18,420 nucleotides of DNA from Mariaggregatimicrobium sp964498785 (GCA_964498785.1 CAZCJL010000126.1:1-18420), one strand, 5' to 3'. Counted from the first letter of the stretch, positions 1-8,939 are shown. The notes: a model not told the origin generated them from the sequence alone. Numbers and translations are program-made.

Positions 1-60
1 TAAATACGACATAGAGGCAATCGCCCATATCTACCATAAAATATTGAGAAGATACCAGAA

Positions 61-1848
61 ATGCTTTATAAATCTAAATTGCAATCACAGTTTATCCCCA
101 ATCGAATTCGAACCCATACATTGTTGATTTTGATTGGTATGCTCTTTTTTGTGATTCTCATTATATATGCATCTATAAAGATATATAAAATTGCTCTTGA
201 TGAAACCAAGCGTAATCACCAATTGCTCCAACGGGAAATGGCTATGGTTTCGGTATCAGGAATCAATCATTATCTGAGCCATGTGTCCGAAGATTTAAAA
301 TTTTTGATGAATTCTCCTTGTTTGAAAAGCATGGTACGATCGAATTACGAATCATTTTTGGAGAATTTTTTTGATGTTCATAAAGCCTCTAACCTGAGAG
401 CGATTTTTATTGCTGATTCGAATTTCAATATGCTCTATGCCATGCCAGAGTCTATCTCAAAATGTTTAGCTGAATTCCCGGTCGATAATCTGATTGATTT
501 GCAGCTCGACAGCAATCAGGTTTGGTACTCACCAGTGTTTCCGCAAACGAATGCAAATTGCCCCAGCCAGCTCAGCTATTTAATGGTTGTACGCCTGATC
601 GAGAATTCGATGGGGGGAGTTGATTCCGGAACAGAGGAAAAATCGAGAGTCTATTTAGGCATGATTGCCAGTTTTGATTGGCTGATTGATCATTATGTTG
701 TTCCTTTAAATATAGGCACAACCGTTAGCGCATGGTTGATGGATAAAAATGGGCGGCTTTTGTACCATCCGCGGCATCCGGAAATGGTACTGCGAAGTAT
801 TACCGAGGATTCCCCTGATTGCATCACATGCCATGCGTCGTTTGGCTGGCAAAAGCAGATGCTCGCCTCAAGCGCTGCGTTTGGTGAATACTCGGTTGGC
901 AGCGAACCAACTAAAATTATGACGCACATGCCGCTGGATATAAAAAATGAGCGCTGGATATTGGTTATTTCTTCCAATTTGTCAGACGTCACTTCTGTGT
1001 TGCGAAGCAAATTTTCGCTATTTTTTATCATTGTTCTCATTATCCTTTTACTCACTATGGTTGTTGGAGTATATTTTTACAAACTAAATATCGAACGTAT
1101 TCGCGCCGAAGAAGCGCAACGACTAAGCGAGCAAAAAGAACTGTTGCATTTGCAAACCTGTCAGTCTTCCAAATTAGCATCTGTTGGTGAATTGGTTGAT
1201 ACTGTAGCTCATGAAATTAATACACCGGTTAGTATTATCGTTGCACAAACTCAGGTACTGGATTTGAACAAATCAAACAAACAACACGATTTTGCCGACG
1301 AGTTGCGAATAATAAAAGAACAAGCGCAGCGAATCAGTAAATATACGCTCCGGCTATTAAACTATTCCCAAAATATGCCATTCAATCCAAAGCCAGGCGA
1401 TTTAAAAAAAATAATGGAAGAGTGTTTATATTTATTAGGGCCTCGATTTAGAGCTCACAAAATCGTTATCCGTAAAAATTATGCGCCAAATTTGTCGTTT
1501 CCAATAGTGGATAAAAGCCAAATTGAGCAAGTGTTTATTAATTTATTGAACAATGCGATTGATGCAATCCATATTAATGGACAAATAACAATCAACATTC
1601 ATCCTTACCAGAAAGAGAGCGGGCAAGAAGGAATTCAGATTAGCATTATGGATAATGGAGAAGGAATCCCCAAAGAGTCGATGCCAAATATTTTTAAGGC
1701 ATTTTTTACCACCAAGCAACCCAATAAAGGCACTGGCCTGGGGTTGCCAATTTCACGGGCCATTGTTCAGCGTCATGGAGGGAAAATTAGCGTTGCCAGT
1801 GAACCAGGAATAGACACAACATTTACGATTTTTTTACCGATAAAATAA
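61..1848 (+). CDS. Membrane sensor histidine kinase with CXXCH (haem c-type) motif in sensor domain
   Basis: 595-residue two-component sensor kinase. A first membrane helix lies at about residues 20-42, an extracytoplasmic region of roughly 275 residues follows, and a second helix lies at about 319-343, leading through a short charged linker to the kinase core. His384 in 'VAHEINTP' is the phosphorylated histidine. The N-box is near 494-502, DNGEG is at 531-535 and GTGLGL at 557-562, so all ATP-binding boxes are intact. The sensor region looks Cache-like and carries C254-I-T-C257-H258, a canonical covalent haem-attachment motif. Covalent haem c is attached outside the cytoplasm, which fits this topology. 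It probably phosphorylates the response regulator 11 bp downstream. ATG61 is chosen because an in-frame stop lies at 37-39 and the next Met falls inside helix 1; the ribosome site is weak. The kinase assignment is certain; haem binding and the signal sensed are inference. Confidence 0.95.
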   Translation: MLYKSKLQSQFIPNRIRTHTLLILIGMLFFVILIIYASIKIYKIALDETKRNHQLLQREMAMVSVSGINHYLSHVSEDLKFLMNSPCLKSMVRSNYESFLENFFDVHKASNLRAIFIADSNFNMLYAMPESISKCLAEFPVDNLIDLQLDSNQVWYSPVFPQTNANCPSQLSYLMVVRLIENSMGGVDSGTEEKSRVYLGMIASFDWLIDHYVVPLNIGTTVSAWLMDKNGRLLYHPRHPEMVLRSITEDSPDCITCHASFGWQKQMLASSAAFGEYSVGSEPTKIMTHMPLDIKNERWILVISSNLSDVTSVLRSKFSLFFIIVLIILLLTMVVGVYFYKLNIERIRAEEAQRLSEQKELLHLQTCQSSKLASVGELVDTVAHEINTPVSIIVAQTQVLDLNKSNKQHDFADELRIIKEQAQRISKYTLRLLNYSQNMPFNPKPGDLKKIMEECLYLLGPRFRAHKIVIRKNYAPNLSFPIVDKSQIEQVFINLLNNAIDAIHINGQITINIHPYQKESGQEGIQISIMDNGEGIPKESMPNIFKAFFTTKQPNKGTGLGLPISRAIVQRHGGKISVASEPGIDTTFTIFLPIK

Positions 1849-1859
1849 AGGATGGGCAC

Positions 1860-3272
1860 ATGATGAAACATAAAGAGCGAATTCTGGTTATTGATGATGA
1901 AAAGGATATGCTCAATGCGTTAAGGAAAATCCTGAGTGCCCTTAATTATCATTCTATCCTTGTCGATAATGGTCAATTAGCAATAGAGCTGCTCGCACAA
2001 GATGAATTTGACCTGATATTATGCGATCTGTTCATGCCCGAAATCGATGGCATGGATATTTTGAAAAAGGCTAACGAATTAGCACCAAGCACTCCGATTA
2101 TCATTTTCACAGCTTATGGAACAATCGACCGAGCAGTACAGGCCATGAAATTGGGCGCTTTTGATTTCATTGAAAAGCCATTCGATATCGAACATTTAAA
2201 AGTGATCATTAAAAAGGGACTGGCTCAAAGGAAACTTTATGTTGAGCGATTGAATTTACTCAACCAATTACAGGAGCGGTATAGCTTTGGTAACATTATT
2301 GGCCAGAGTTCGGCGCTGCGAAAGGTATTTGATATGGTTAAAAATGTTGCCGCTACCGATGCGAATGTGCTGATCACGGGCGAAAGCGGCACGGGTAAAG
2401 AATTAATTGCTCGAAGCATTCATGCCCATAGTCCACGTCGCAAGCGCGCGTTTGTACCAGTGAATTGCAGCGCTTTCCCTGAGAATCTTTTTGAAGCGGA
2501 GCTGTTTGGGTATGAAAAAGGGGCGTTTACAGGCGCCAACCGGCGAAAACCTGGTCTGTTAGAATTTGCTGATGAAGGGACATTCTTTCTGGATGAAGTT
2601 TGTGAATTGTCGCCCGCGCTTCAAGCCAAATTGTTGCGGGTGCTTCAGGATCAACAGCTTCGCCACATCGGCGGAACTGAATTAATACAGGTTGATGTCC
2701 GTCTAATTTCTGCCACCAATCGAGATCTGGAACAGGCACGAAAGCAGGGACTGCTGCGTGACGATTTCTATTATCGGATTAATGTGGTAAATATCCATAT
2801 CCCTCCGTTGCGGGAACGCCGTGAGGACATTCCATTGTTGGCAGAATATTTTTTGCAGCAGCAATTAAAAACTTCGGCCAAAAATATCAGCGGTTTCCAT
2901 ACTCTGGTTTTAAGAGAATTTGAAAACTATCCCTGGCCCGGGAATGTGCGAGAACTTGAAAATGTCATTCAACATGCGATTGCCGTAACGCGAGGCGATG
3001 AAATAACGTTAGCCGATTTACCCACTGCACTGAATCGGAAAGAGCAAAAACTATTAATTACCGACCAGATGAACAATTTATCACTGGTTGAACTTAAAAA
3101 CCGTACGTGTGACGAGATCGAACGCCTCTATTTGATTAGATATTTAAAAGAATGCAAGGGAAATGTATCTCAAGTAGCAAAAAAGGCTCAGATGACCCGG
3201 CGTAACTTGCATCGGCTCCTTAATAAACACGGTCTGGAGCCATCCTCATGGCGTGATAAAAGTGAGAATTAA
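1860..3272 (+). CDS. NtrC-family sigma-54-dependent response regulator
   Basis: 470-residue transcriptional activator with the full NtrC architecture. The N-terminal receiver has the acidic pair D12/D13, phospho-acceptor D56 in 'LCDLFMPEIDG', T84 and K106. The AAA+ domain follows, with Walker A GESGTGKE (174-181), the sigma-54-contacting loop GAFTGA (221-226) and Walker B FFLDE (242-246). A C-terminal Fis-type helix-turn-helix ('NVSQVAKKAQMTRRNLHRLL') spans about 427-460. All residues needed for phosphorylation, ATP hydrolysis and sigma-54 contact are present, so it should be active. An AAAGGA ribosome site overlaps the end of the kinase gene, and the 11-bp spacing indicates one transcript. 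Two adjacent ATGs (1860, 1863) are possible starts. Targets are unknown. The formate dehydrogenase genes downstream and the small receiver-like gene at 3542 are candidates by proximity only. Confidence 0.96.
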   Translation: MMKHKERILVIDDEKDMLNALRKILSALNYHSILVDNGQLAIELLAQDEFDLILCDLFMPEIDGMDILKKANELAPSTPIIIFTAYGTIDRAVQAMKLGAFDFIEKPFDIEHLKVIIKKGLAQRKLYVERLNLLNQLQERYSFGNIIGQSSALRKVFDMVKNVAATDANVLITGESGTGKELIARSIHAHSPRRKRAFVPVNCSAFPENLFEAELFGYEKGAFTGANRRKPGLLEFADEGTFFLDEVCELSPALQAKLLRVLQDQQLRHIGGTELIQVDVRLISATNRDLEQARKQGLLRDDFYYRINVVNIHIPPLRERREDIPLLAEYFLQQQLKTSAKNISGFHTLVLREFENYPWPGNVRELENVIQHAIAVTRGDEITLADLPTALNRKEQKLLITDQMNNLSLVELKNRTCDEIERLYLIRYLKECKGNVSQVAKKAQMTRRNLHRLLNKHGLEPSSWRDKSEN

Positions 3273-3299
3273 GTGTCCCACTACATGCTAAATGTCCCG
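3270..3299 (+). promoter_or_regulatory. Tandem TAA(G/A)TGTCCC direct repeat, candidate activator site
   Basis: Two copies, TAAGTGTCCCA at 3270-3280 and TAAATGTCCCG at 3289-3299, match at 9 of 11 positions with a 19-bp period (about two helical turns on the same face). They lie directly after the sigma-54 activator gene and about 200 bp upstream of the sigma-54-like element at 3492, a typical enhancer distance. The first copy overlaps the stop codon of the regulator gene, so part of the match could be chance. Binding is inference. Confidence 0.3.
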
Positions 3300-3353
3300 C
3301 TCCACCAAACCGGTGCGAAATATTAAAGTTATGTCAAAATTACCACTTTTGAA

Positions 3354-3369
3354 GAGACGTCCTTGTCTC
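3354..3369 (+). terminator. Weak terminator-like hairpin after the two-component operon
   Basis: GAGAC (3354-3358) and GTCTC (3365-3369) form a 5-bp stem with a 6-nt loop, followed by ACATTTTTAA. It sits 80 bp after the regulator stop. The stem is short, so termination here is only possible. Confidence 0.3.
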
Positions 3370-3484
3370 ACATTTTTAATAATTCTGCTTTCTATTCTCC
3401 GGCGCTGTATTGTCCTCTCTGTTTTTTATAATTGATTTTATTGCATTTAGTAGGTTAATTTATCTTCAAAAATAATCTTAATCT

Positions 3485-3511
3485 ATGCTCATTGGCATAA
3501 TAATTGAGCAT
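3485..3511 (+). promoter_or_regulatory. Palindrome overlapping a sigma-54-like (-24/-12) element
   Basis: Arms ATGCTCA (3485-3491) and TGAGCAT (3505-3511) are perfect inverted repeats with a 13-bp spacer, so this resembles an operator for a dimeric regulator. The same stretch contains TTGGCAT-N5-TTGA (3492-3507), which keeps the spacing and the -24 GG of a sigma-54 promoter but has GA where GC is expected at -12. A start near 3519 would leave a leader of about 23 nt before ATG3542. Palindrome: seen directly. Promoter: tentative because of the -12 mismatch. Confidence 0.4.
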
Positions 3512-3541
3512 TAAAACAGACGAATGCAATGAGGACGGATT

Positions 3542-3910
3542 ATGAACCAGCTACATATTCTTATTGGAACCAAAAGCAAATCGATCATTGCTACCATGCG
3601 AAAAATCTCTGTTGATCAAGCAATTAATGTCAGAACTGAACAAACGCTTGAAGATTTTTTGCTTAACGTCCAACAAGAAGATTTGCAGGCAATTTTATTC
3701 GATACGCGATTAATTCGCGGTGATGTGATCAAGATGATCCGATTAATTCGGCGTATGCGTCCCAAAGTGCCATTGATTGTTTTACCGGATAAAATCGATA
3801 AAAAATTAGCTGGCCAAATATTTAATGAAGGGGTGCTGCAAATTATTGTAAGCCCGAATAAAACAAATTTTGTAGCGACATTAAATGCCGTCTTAAAAAC
3901 AAAAAATTGA
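3542..3910 (+). CDS. Stand-alone degenerate receiver-domain protein
   Basis: 122 residues, the length and alternating helix/strand pattern of a single CheY-like receiver and nothing else. The probable phospho-acceptor position is kept (D54 in 'AILFDTR'). The acidic Mg-binding pair after strand 1 is replaced by G9-T10, the switch Thr/Ser region reads L81-P82, and the usual Lys-Pro after strand 5 is replaced by 'VSPNK'. It should therefore phosphorylate poorly or not at all, and may act as a binding or titrating partner. A GAGGA ribosome site precedes ATG3542. It has its own upstream regulatory block and stands between the NtrC-type regulator and the formate dehydrogenase genes. Family assignment rests on fold pattern and length, and function is unknown. 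Confidence 0.75.
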   Translation: MNQLHILIGTKSKSIIATMRKISVDQAINVRTEQTLEDFLLNVQQEDLQAILFDTRLIRGDVIKMIRLIRRMRPKVPLIVLPDKIDKKLAGQIFNEGVLQIIVSPNKTNFVATLNAVLKTKN

Positions 3911-3939
3911 ATTTATGATATTTGCACCGACGGGGAACA

Positions 3940-4006
3940 GTTACAATGGTCATAGTTAGCTAATGATAAAATTCGCTGCACCGCAATGACCAGCGCTCTC
4001 AGTAAC
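3940..4006 (+). other. Two-tier inverted repeat in the leader of fdhE
   Basis: GTTAC (3940-3944) pairs with GTAAC (4002-4006), and inside it TGGTCAT (3947-3953) pairs perfectly with ATGACCA (3986-3992). The two nested helices would enclose a 32-nt loop that contains the palindrome TTAGCTAA. It lies between the receiver-like gene and fdhE. It has no U-tract, so it is not a standard terminator, and it matches no riboswitch that I recognise. It could be a structured 5' leader or an operator region. Confidence 0.35.
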
Positions 4007-4086
4007 GTTAAAACCGGCTGTGTGCGCAGCAATCGACTGAATATTTATACCAATAGCGATCGAATCAAATGAGAAGGAGTGGCAAC

Positions 4087-4977
4087 ATGACAATTGAAGC
4101 TCAAATCATTTATCTCAAAAAACGGAGTGAATTTACCGATGATTATTTGGATTTTCACAAAGAAATTTTAACCTTGCAAGCCGATCAACAATCAAAGCTA
4201 ATAAAAGAAAACATTTCCATATTTAGTAAAACAAGTGACGTCGATTCGCGGCTGTATAGCGGACTACCGTTGCTTGATAAAAATAACCTGTACATCGAAG
4301 CGAATTTTGCGCAATCCGGTTTTGTCGAACTATTATCCATTTTTGAACATTATCCCCAATCTTACTCACCCGATAAAATTGAAACGTTACGGAATGCTCT
4401 AACAAACAATAACAAATTATCGATTGAATTGATTCAAAATTTCGTCTCTGAGAATAAGGGCTATTTTAACCAGGCGTCCCGGGCCAACGCGATAGAACCC
4501 GGCCTGCTGATTTTTATTTCGAAAACAATCGGTCTCCCTTTACTTAAAACTTACGCCGACTTATTAAAATCCTATTTAGCGGAAAAAGATAAAATTTGGT
4601 TTCAGCCTTTTTGTCCGCTCTGTGGCAATGCCGCAGCCATGGCACGCCTGGAAAACGAAACAGGACAAAGGCATCTCTGGTGCATGGTATGTCATACAGA
4701 ATGGCCGTTTAAGCGAAGCCAATGCGCGTTCTGTTCCCAGGAAGATCCGAGTCCGTCCCGATATTTTTTTGATGAGAATGATAGCTTGTACCGCGTTTAT
4801 GTATGCGATCACTGCAAACATTATATAAAAACGATTGATGAAAATAATTTTACATTCAACCAGCCGCTTAACATGGCTCTGGAATATTTAATCACTCATT
4901 ATTTGGATGAGACCGCAACCACCGAAGGGTATCAGAGCATGTTGTGGTGGAATGAATTTGACCATTCCAAAGACTGA
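4087..4977 (+). CDS. fdhE: Formate dehydrogenase accessory protein FdhE
   Basis: 296 residues, close to the size of E. coli FdhE (about 309). FdhE is a cytoplasmic protein needed for maturation of respiratory, Tat-exported formate dehydrogenases. The C-terminal half carries four CXXC pairs: C176/C179 in 'FCPLCGN', C199/C202, C213/C216 and C240/C243. These are the rubredoxin-like metal-binding knuckles that define the family. The helical N-terminal half is poorly conserved, as is usual. I place the start at ATG4087 (MTIEAQ) because AAGGAG at 4074-4079 sits 7 nt before it. The in-frame ATG4069, six codons upstream, has no ribosome site and would place that AAGGAG inside the gene. The gene lies 162 bp upstream of the catalytic subunit it would serve, on the same strand. 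Confidence 0.93.
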   Translation: MTIEAQIIYLKKRSEFTDDYLDFHKEILTLQADQQSKLIKENISIFSKTSDVDSRLYSGLPLLDKNNLYIEANFAQSGFVELLSIFEHYPQSYSPDKIETLRNALTNNNKLSIELIQNFVSENKGYFNQASRANAIEPGLLIFISKTIGLPLLKTYADLLKSYLAEKDKIWFQPFCPLCGNAAAMARLENETGQRHLWCMVCHTEWPFKRSQCAFCSQEDPSPSRYFFDENDSLYRVYVCDHCKHYIKTIDENNFTFNQPLNMALEYLITHYLDETATTEGYQSMLWWNEFDHSKD

Positions 4978-5139
4978 AAATGCACGTCAGAACGGCCTCA
5001 GTGGACAGATTTAATCTTCAAAGTGTATTAATTGCGGTTGATCCGGAAGCAAATACAGGTAAATATAAACGAAAGTTAAAAATAAAAAAATATCTAAATC
5101 AGGCTTAATTAACCATCTCATAAGGAGGAAAAGGCGTAT

Positions 5140-8100
5140 ATGAATGTATCAAGAAGAGGATTCTTGAAAGTTTCATGGGTCGCTGGTTCCAGTCTCGCAT
5201 TAGGTGGACTTGGGTGGAGCAACGCGTATGCGAAATCACCCAAAGAGTACAAACTGAAATATGCGACGGAAACCACGACCATCTGCCCGTATTGTGGAGT
5301 TGGATGCGGTATAATTGTATCTTCCCACAACGGGAAAGTTATCAACACCGAAGGGAATCCTGAGCATCCGATCAATCGCGGTTCCCTTTGTAGTAAAGGA
5401 AGCTCGCTCTATCAGTTGGCTAACAACGACAGGCGACTTACCAAAGTGATGTATCGCGCTCCGTACAGTGAAAAATGGGGAGAAAAATCCTGGGAATGGG
5501 CGTTCGATAAGATCGCGAACCGCATCAAAACGACTCGCGACGCATCGTTCACAGAGAAAAATGATAAGGGGCAGGTTGTCAATCGTACCACGCAAATTGC
5601 TTCTGTTGGCAGCGCGGCATTGGATAATGAAGAATGCTGGCTTTACCAGAAGATGCTGCGGTCACTTGGCCTGGTGTATGTTGAACACCAGGCGCGTATA
5701 TGACACTCGGCAACTGTAGCGGCTCTGGCAGAGTCGTTTGGCCGAGGGGCAATGACTAACCATTGGAATGACATTGCCAACGCCGATTGCATTCTTATTA
5801 TGGGAAGTAATGCGGCGGAGAATCACCCTATTTCTTTCAAATATGTCTCTGAAGCGATAGATCGAGGCGCTAAACTTATTAGTGTGGATCCGCGCTTTAC
5901 CCGAACCTCATCCAAAGCTCATATTTATGCATCATTGCGGTCCGGGACGGACATTGCATTTTTGGGCGGTATGATTAAGTATATTCTGGACAACAAGCTC
6001 TACAATGAAGATTATATCGCGGAATATACCAATGCAGCTCATTTGATTAACCCTGAATTTAGCTTCAATGATGGGCTATTTTCAGGATACGATGCAAAAA
6101 ATCGGAAATACGATAAATCAACATGGAGTTACCAGGTCGATGAAAACGGCATTCCGATGCGGGATAAGACACTGCAAAATCCCAATTGCGCTTTTCAGTT
6201 ACTTAAAAAACATTTTTCCAGATATAATTTGGAAACAGTCTCGAAAATAACAGGAACCCCGGCTGATAATCTCCTTGCTGTTTACAAAACATATACTGAG
6301 ACCGGTAAACCAGGCAAAGCAGGCACCATTATGTATGCCATGGGCTGGACACAGCATACCGTTGGCACCCAAAACATCCGAAGCATGTCGATTATCCAGT
6401 TGCTGCTTGGCAATATTGGCATTGCCGGAGGCGGTGTGAACGCACTGCGCGGGGAGTCCAATGTTCAGGGTTCAACCGATCATTGCTTGCTGTTTCACAT
6501 TATTCCGGGCTATTTGAAAACACCAAAGGCATCTCAGGCAACATTAACGGATTACAACAACCAGTCAACGCCGAAATCAGCCGATCCGATGAGCGCCAAC
6601 TGGTGGAGCAATTATGGAAAATACTCCGTGAGTTTATTGAAAGCCATGTACGGTAAAAATGCGAATAAAGACAATGATTTCGGTTATGCCTGGATGCCAA
6701 AATTGGATGACGGCACTAACTATTCCTGGATCACCATGTTTAACGAAATGGACAAAGGGAATATTAAAGGCTTTTTCGCCTGGGGCCAAAATCCTGTTTG
6801 CAGTGGTCCCAATTCTGATGGCACGATCAAAGCCATGTCCAAATTAGACTGGCTGGTGAATGTCAATCTATGGGAAACAGAGACCGGAGCATTCTGGAAG
6901 GCGCCGGAAGTTGACCCCAAAACAATAAAAACCGAAGTATTTATGCTGCCCTGTGCCGCTTCCATGGAAAAAGAAGGAAGCATAACCAACAGCGGTCGCT
7001 GGATGCAATGGCGTTATAAAGCAGTTGATCCTCCAGGCGACGCCCTGCCCGATGGTGACATGATGCATGAGATTTTTGTTCGTCTGAAAAAATTGTATGA
7101 AACCGAAGGCGGCGCATTTCCGAATCCGATTGTGAATTTGAAATGGGATTACGCGCCTGAGGGCCACATCGATGCGCATCTGCTTGCAAAAGAAATTAAC
7201 GGATATGATTTAACAACCGGAAAACTATTGCCCAGTTTTGCAAAATTAAAAGACGACGGAACAACGTCTTCTGGGAACTGGCTCTATTGCGCCAGTTACA
7301 CAGAAGCCGTTAATATGGCAGCTCGAACCGATAACAAAGATACGTCAGGAATCGGACTGCATTCCAATTGGGCCTGGTGTTGGCCGGTAAACCGTCGCAT
7401 TATTTACAACCGTGCTTCGGTAGATAAAAATGGGCAGCCGTTTGATAGGGAACATCCTGTCATTCGCTGGGACCCAATGGCAAAGGACGGCGCAGGCGCC
7501 TGGATCGGCGATGTACCGGATGGCGGATGGCCGCCGCTGAAAAATGCTGCAAAAACCAAATATCCATTTATCATGCGAAATGAAGGATTTGCCCGAATAT
7601 TTGGTATGGGTTTAGCCGATGGACCGTTCCCTGAACATTACGAACCACTGGAATGCCCGGTCGAGAAAAACATCATGTCGGGTGTGCTGCTCAATCCTAC
7701 CACCAAAGCCTGGCATCAGGTTGAAGGCGGTATGAACACGTTTGCGGCACCAAGTGATCCCAGGTTCCCGTTCGTTGCAACAACGTATCGGGTCTCGGAA
7801 CACTGGCAAACCGGAGCGATGACGCGTCAGCAATCGTGGCTGGTGGAAATACAGCCAGAGATGTTTGTTGAGATGAGCAAAGAACTGGCGATCGAGATGG
7901 AAATTAAAAATGGCGATAAAGTGATCGTCGAATCTGCTCGTGGTAAAGTTCACGCGAAAGCAATGGTTACCGCTCGATTCAAGCCATTCAAGATAGGAGA
8001 TAATGCCATAATCCACGAAGTGGGATTGCCCTGGTGCTTCGGATTTATGGGATTGGCAAAAGGCGACAGCGCCAACAAGTTAGCGCCGGCAATCGGTGAC

Positions 8101-8160
8101 GCCAATACCATGATCCCAGAGTCAAAGGCATTCCTGGTTAACATCAGGAAGGAGGTGTAA
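5140..8160 (+). CDS. fdhA: Selenocysteine-containing periplasmic formate dehydrogenase, catalytic alpha subunit (FdnG type), UGA read as Sec
   Basis: 1006 residues counting selenocysteine 188 (UGA 5701-5703); E. coli FdnG is 1015. It oxidises formate to CO2 at a Mo- or W-bisPGD centre. A twin-arginine signal, R5-R6-G-F-L-K, followed by a hydrophobic stretch to about residue 32, directs Tat export. A [4Fe-4S] site is formed by C49, C52, C56 and C84, with K86 next to it. The active-site segment 'HQARI-U-HS' and the following 'FGRGAMTNHW' are the family signature. 'GWTQHTVGTQNIR' supplies the conserved substrate-pocket arginine. Reading continues in one frame through the UGA with homologous sequence on both sides, and a SECIS hairpin follows. 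AAGGAGG (5122-5128) precedes ATG5140. Splitting this into two ORFs (ends 5703, restart 5752) would be an annotation error. Mo versus W cannot be told from sequence. Confidence 0.97.
5704..5746 (+). promoter_or_regulatory. Bacterial SECIS element directing Sec insertion at UGA5701
   Basis: Directly after the UGA, CTCGGC (5706-5711) pairs with GCCGAG (5741-5746). Above an internal loop, an apical stem, CGGCTCT (5720-5726) with AGAGTCG (5730-5736, one G-U pair), closes a GGC loop (5727-5729). The loop guanines lie about 24-25 nt from the UGA, the position where E. coli fdhF/fdnG SECIS loops present the GG recognised by SelB. The element is also coding sequence for the conserved post-Sec segment. 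Confidence 0.88.
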
Positions 8161-8162
8161 TG

Positions 8163-8939
8163 ATGAACGGAAAATCTGTATTAATCGACCTCTCAAAATG
8201 CATTGGCTGTCGGGGATGTCAAGTGGCATGTAAACAATGGAATCAACTTCAGGCGGAAAAAACGGTAAATGTCGGTTCACATCAAAATCCACAGGATCTG
8301 TCTGCCAGCACCTGGACTTTGGTTCGGTTCAAGGAAACAGAAAATAATGACAAGGTAGATTGGACCTTTTTTAAGGATCAATGCCGTCACTGCCTGGAAC
8401 CTCCATGTAAGGCCGCAGCAGATGATTATGCACCGGGATCAGTCGTAATGGATTCATCAGGAGCCCTGGTCTTTTTAAAGGAAACGAAAAAAATCACTGA
8501 ACCTATGGACGAAATGTGTCCTTACGGTATTCCGCGGAAAGATGAAAAAACCGGATCCTGGCTCAAGTGCGACTTCTGCTATGATCGTATTGCCAATGGG
8601 CAAATGCCGGCTTGCGTTAAAGCCTGTCCTACTGGTGCATTAGTCTTTGGCGATCGCGAAGAAATACTGGCATTAGGAAATCAGCGACTGCAAGAGATAA
8701 AAAAAGACTATCCACACGCAATATTGTTGGATGCCGATGACGTACGCTGGATTTATCTGTTGTATGAACCTGAAACATACTACCAGATCGGATTACGTGA
8801 AACGGATCGCTTTGATCGGTATGCCTGGCGCAATCTGCTAAAACCGAATGCTCCGATTTCGTTAGCAGCCGGCGGTTTAGCATTGCTGTTTAAAAAACGG
8901 GAACAACGGATAAAAGCAAAACAAAAAGATGAAGTTTAA
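8163..8939 (+). CDS. fdhB: Formate dehydrogenase iron-sulfur beta subunit
   Basis: 258-residue ferredoxin-like subunit that carries electrons away from the catalytic subunit through four [4Fe-4S] clusters. Four cysteine groups are visible: 'CIGCRGCQVAC' (C13, C16, C19, C23), 'CRHCLEPPC' mid-protein, 'MCPYGIP', and 'CDFCYDRI...PACVKACPTGA' near 135-160. It has no signal peptide, so it would be exported with the Tat-tagged alpha subunit, as in E. coli Fdh-N. AAGGAGGTG (8149-8157) fits ATG8163 better than ATG8160, which overlaps the alpha stop; both are possible. The C-terminus ends in a short hydrophobic stretch (PISLAAGGLALL) and basic residues, much weaker than the full C-terminal membrane helix of E. 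coli FdnH. No cytochrome-b gamma subunit follows. Confidence 0.95.
   Translation: MNGKSVLIDLSKCIGCRGCQVACKQWNQLQAEKTVNVGSHQNPQDLSASTWTLVRFKETENNDKVDWTFFKDQCRHCLEPPCKAAADDYAPGSVVMDSSGALVFLKETKKITEPMDEMCPYGIPRKDEKTGSWLKCDFCYDRIANGQMPACVKACPTGALVFGDREEILALGNQRLQEIKKDYPHAILLDADDVRWIYLLYEPETYYQIGLRETDRFDRYAWRNLLKPNAPISLAAGGLALLFKKREQRIKAKQKDEV

Noticed and set aside
2..127. Open frame entering from the left edge (reads KYDIEAIAHIYHKILRRYQK...), resembling the C-terminal helix of a GT4 glycosyltransferase.
   Set aside because: Only about 20 residues precede the kinase start and it would overlap the kinase by 67 nt. It may be the tail of an upstream gene, but the evidence is too short to annotate.
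7612..8016. 134-residue minus-strand ORF inside the formate dehydrogenase alpha gene.
   Set aside because: Shadow of a strongly conserved coding region on the + strand; no ribosome site and no recognisable domain. The other antisense ORFs (for example 693-1055, 5236-5595, 12161-12508) were rejected for the same reason.
5752..8160. Separate 802-residue formate dehydrogenase gene starting at ATG5752.
   Set aside because: It is the continuation of the 5140 gene through the selenocysteine UGA; the start codon is an internal Met in 'GRGAMTNHW'.
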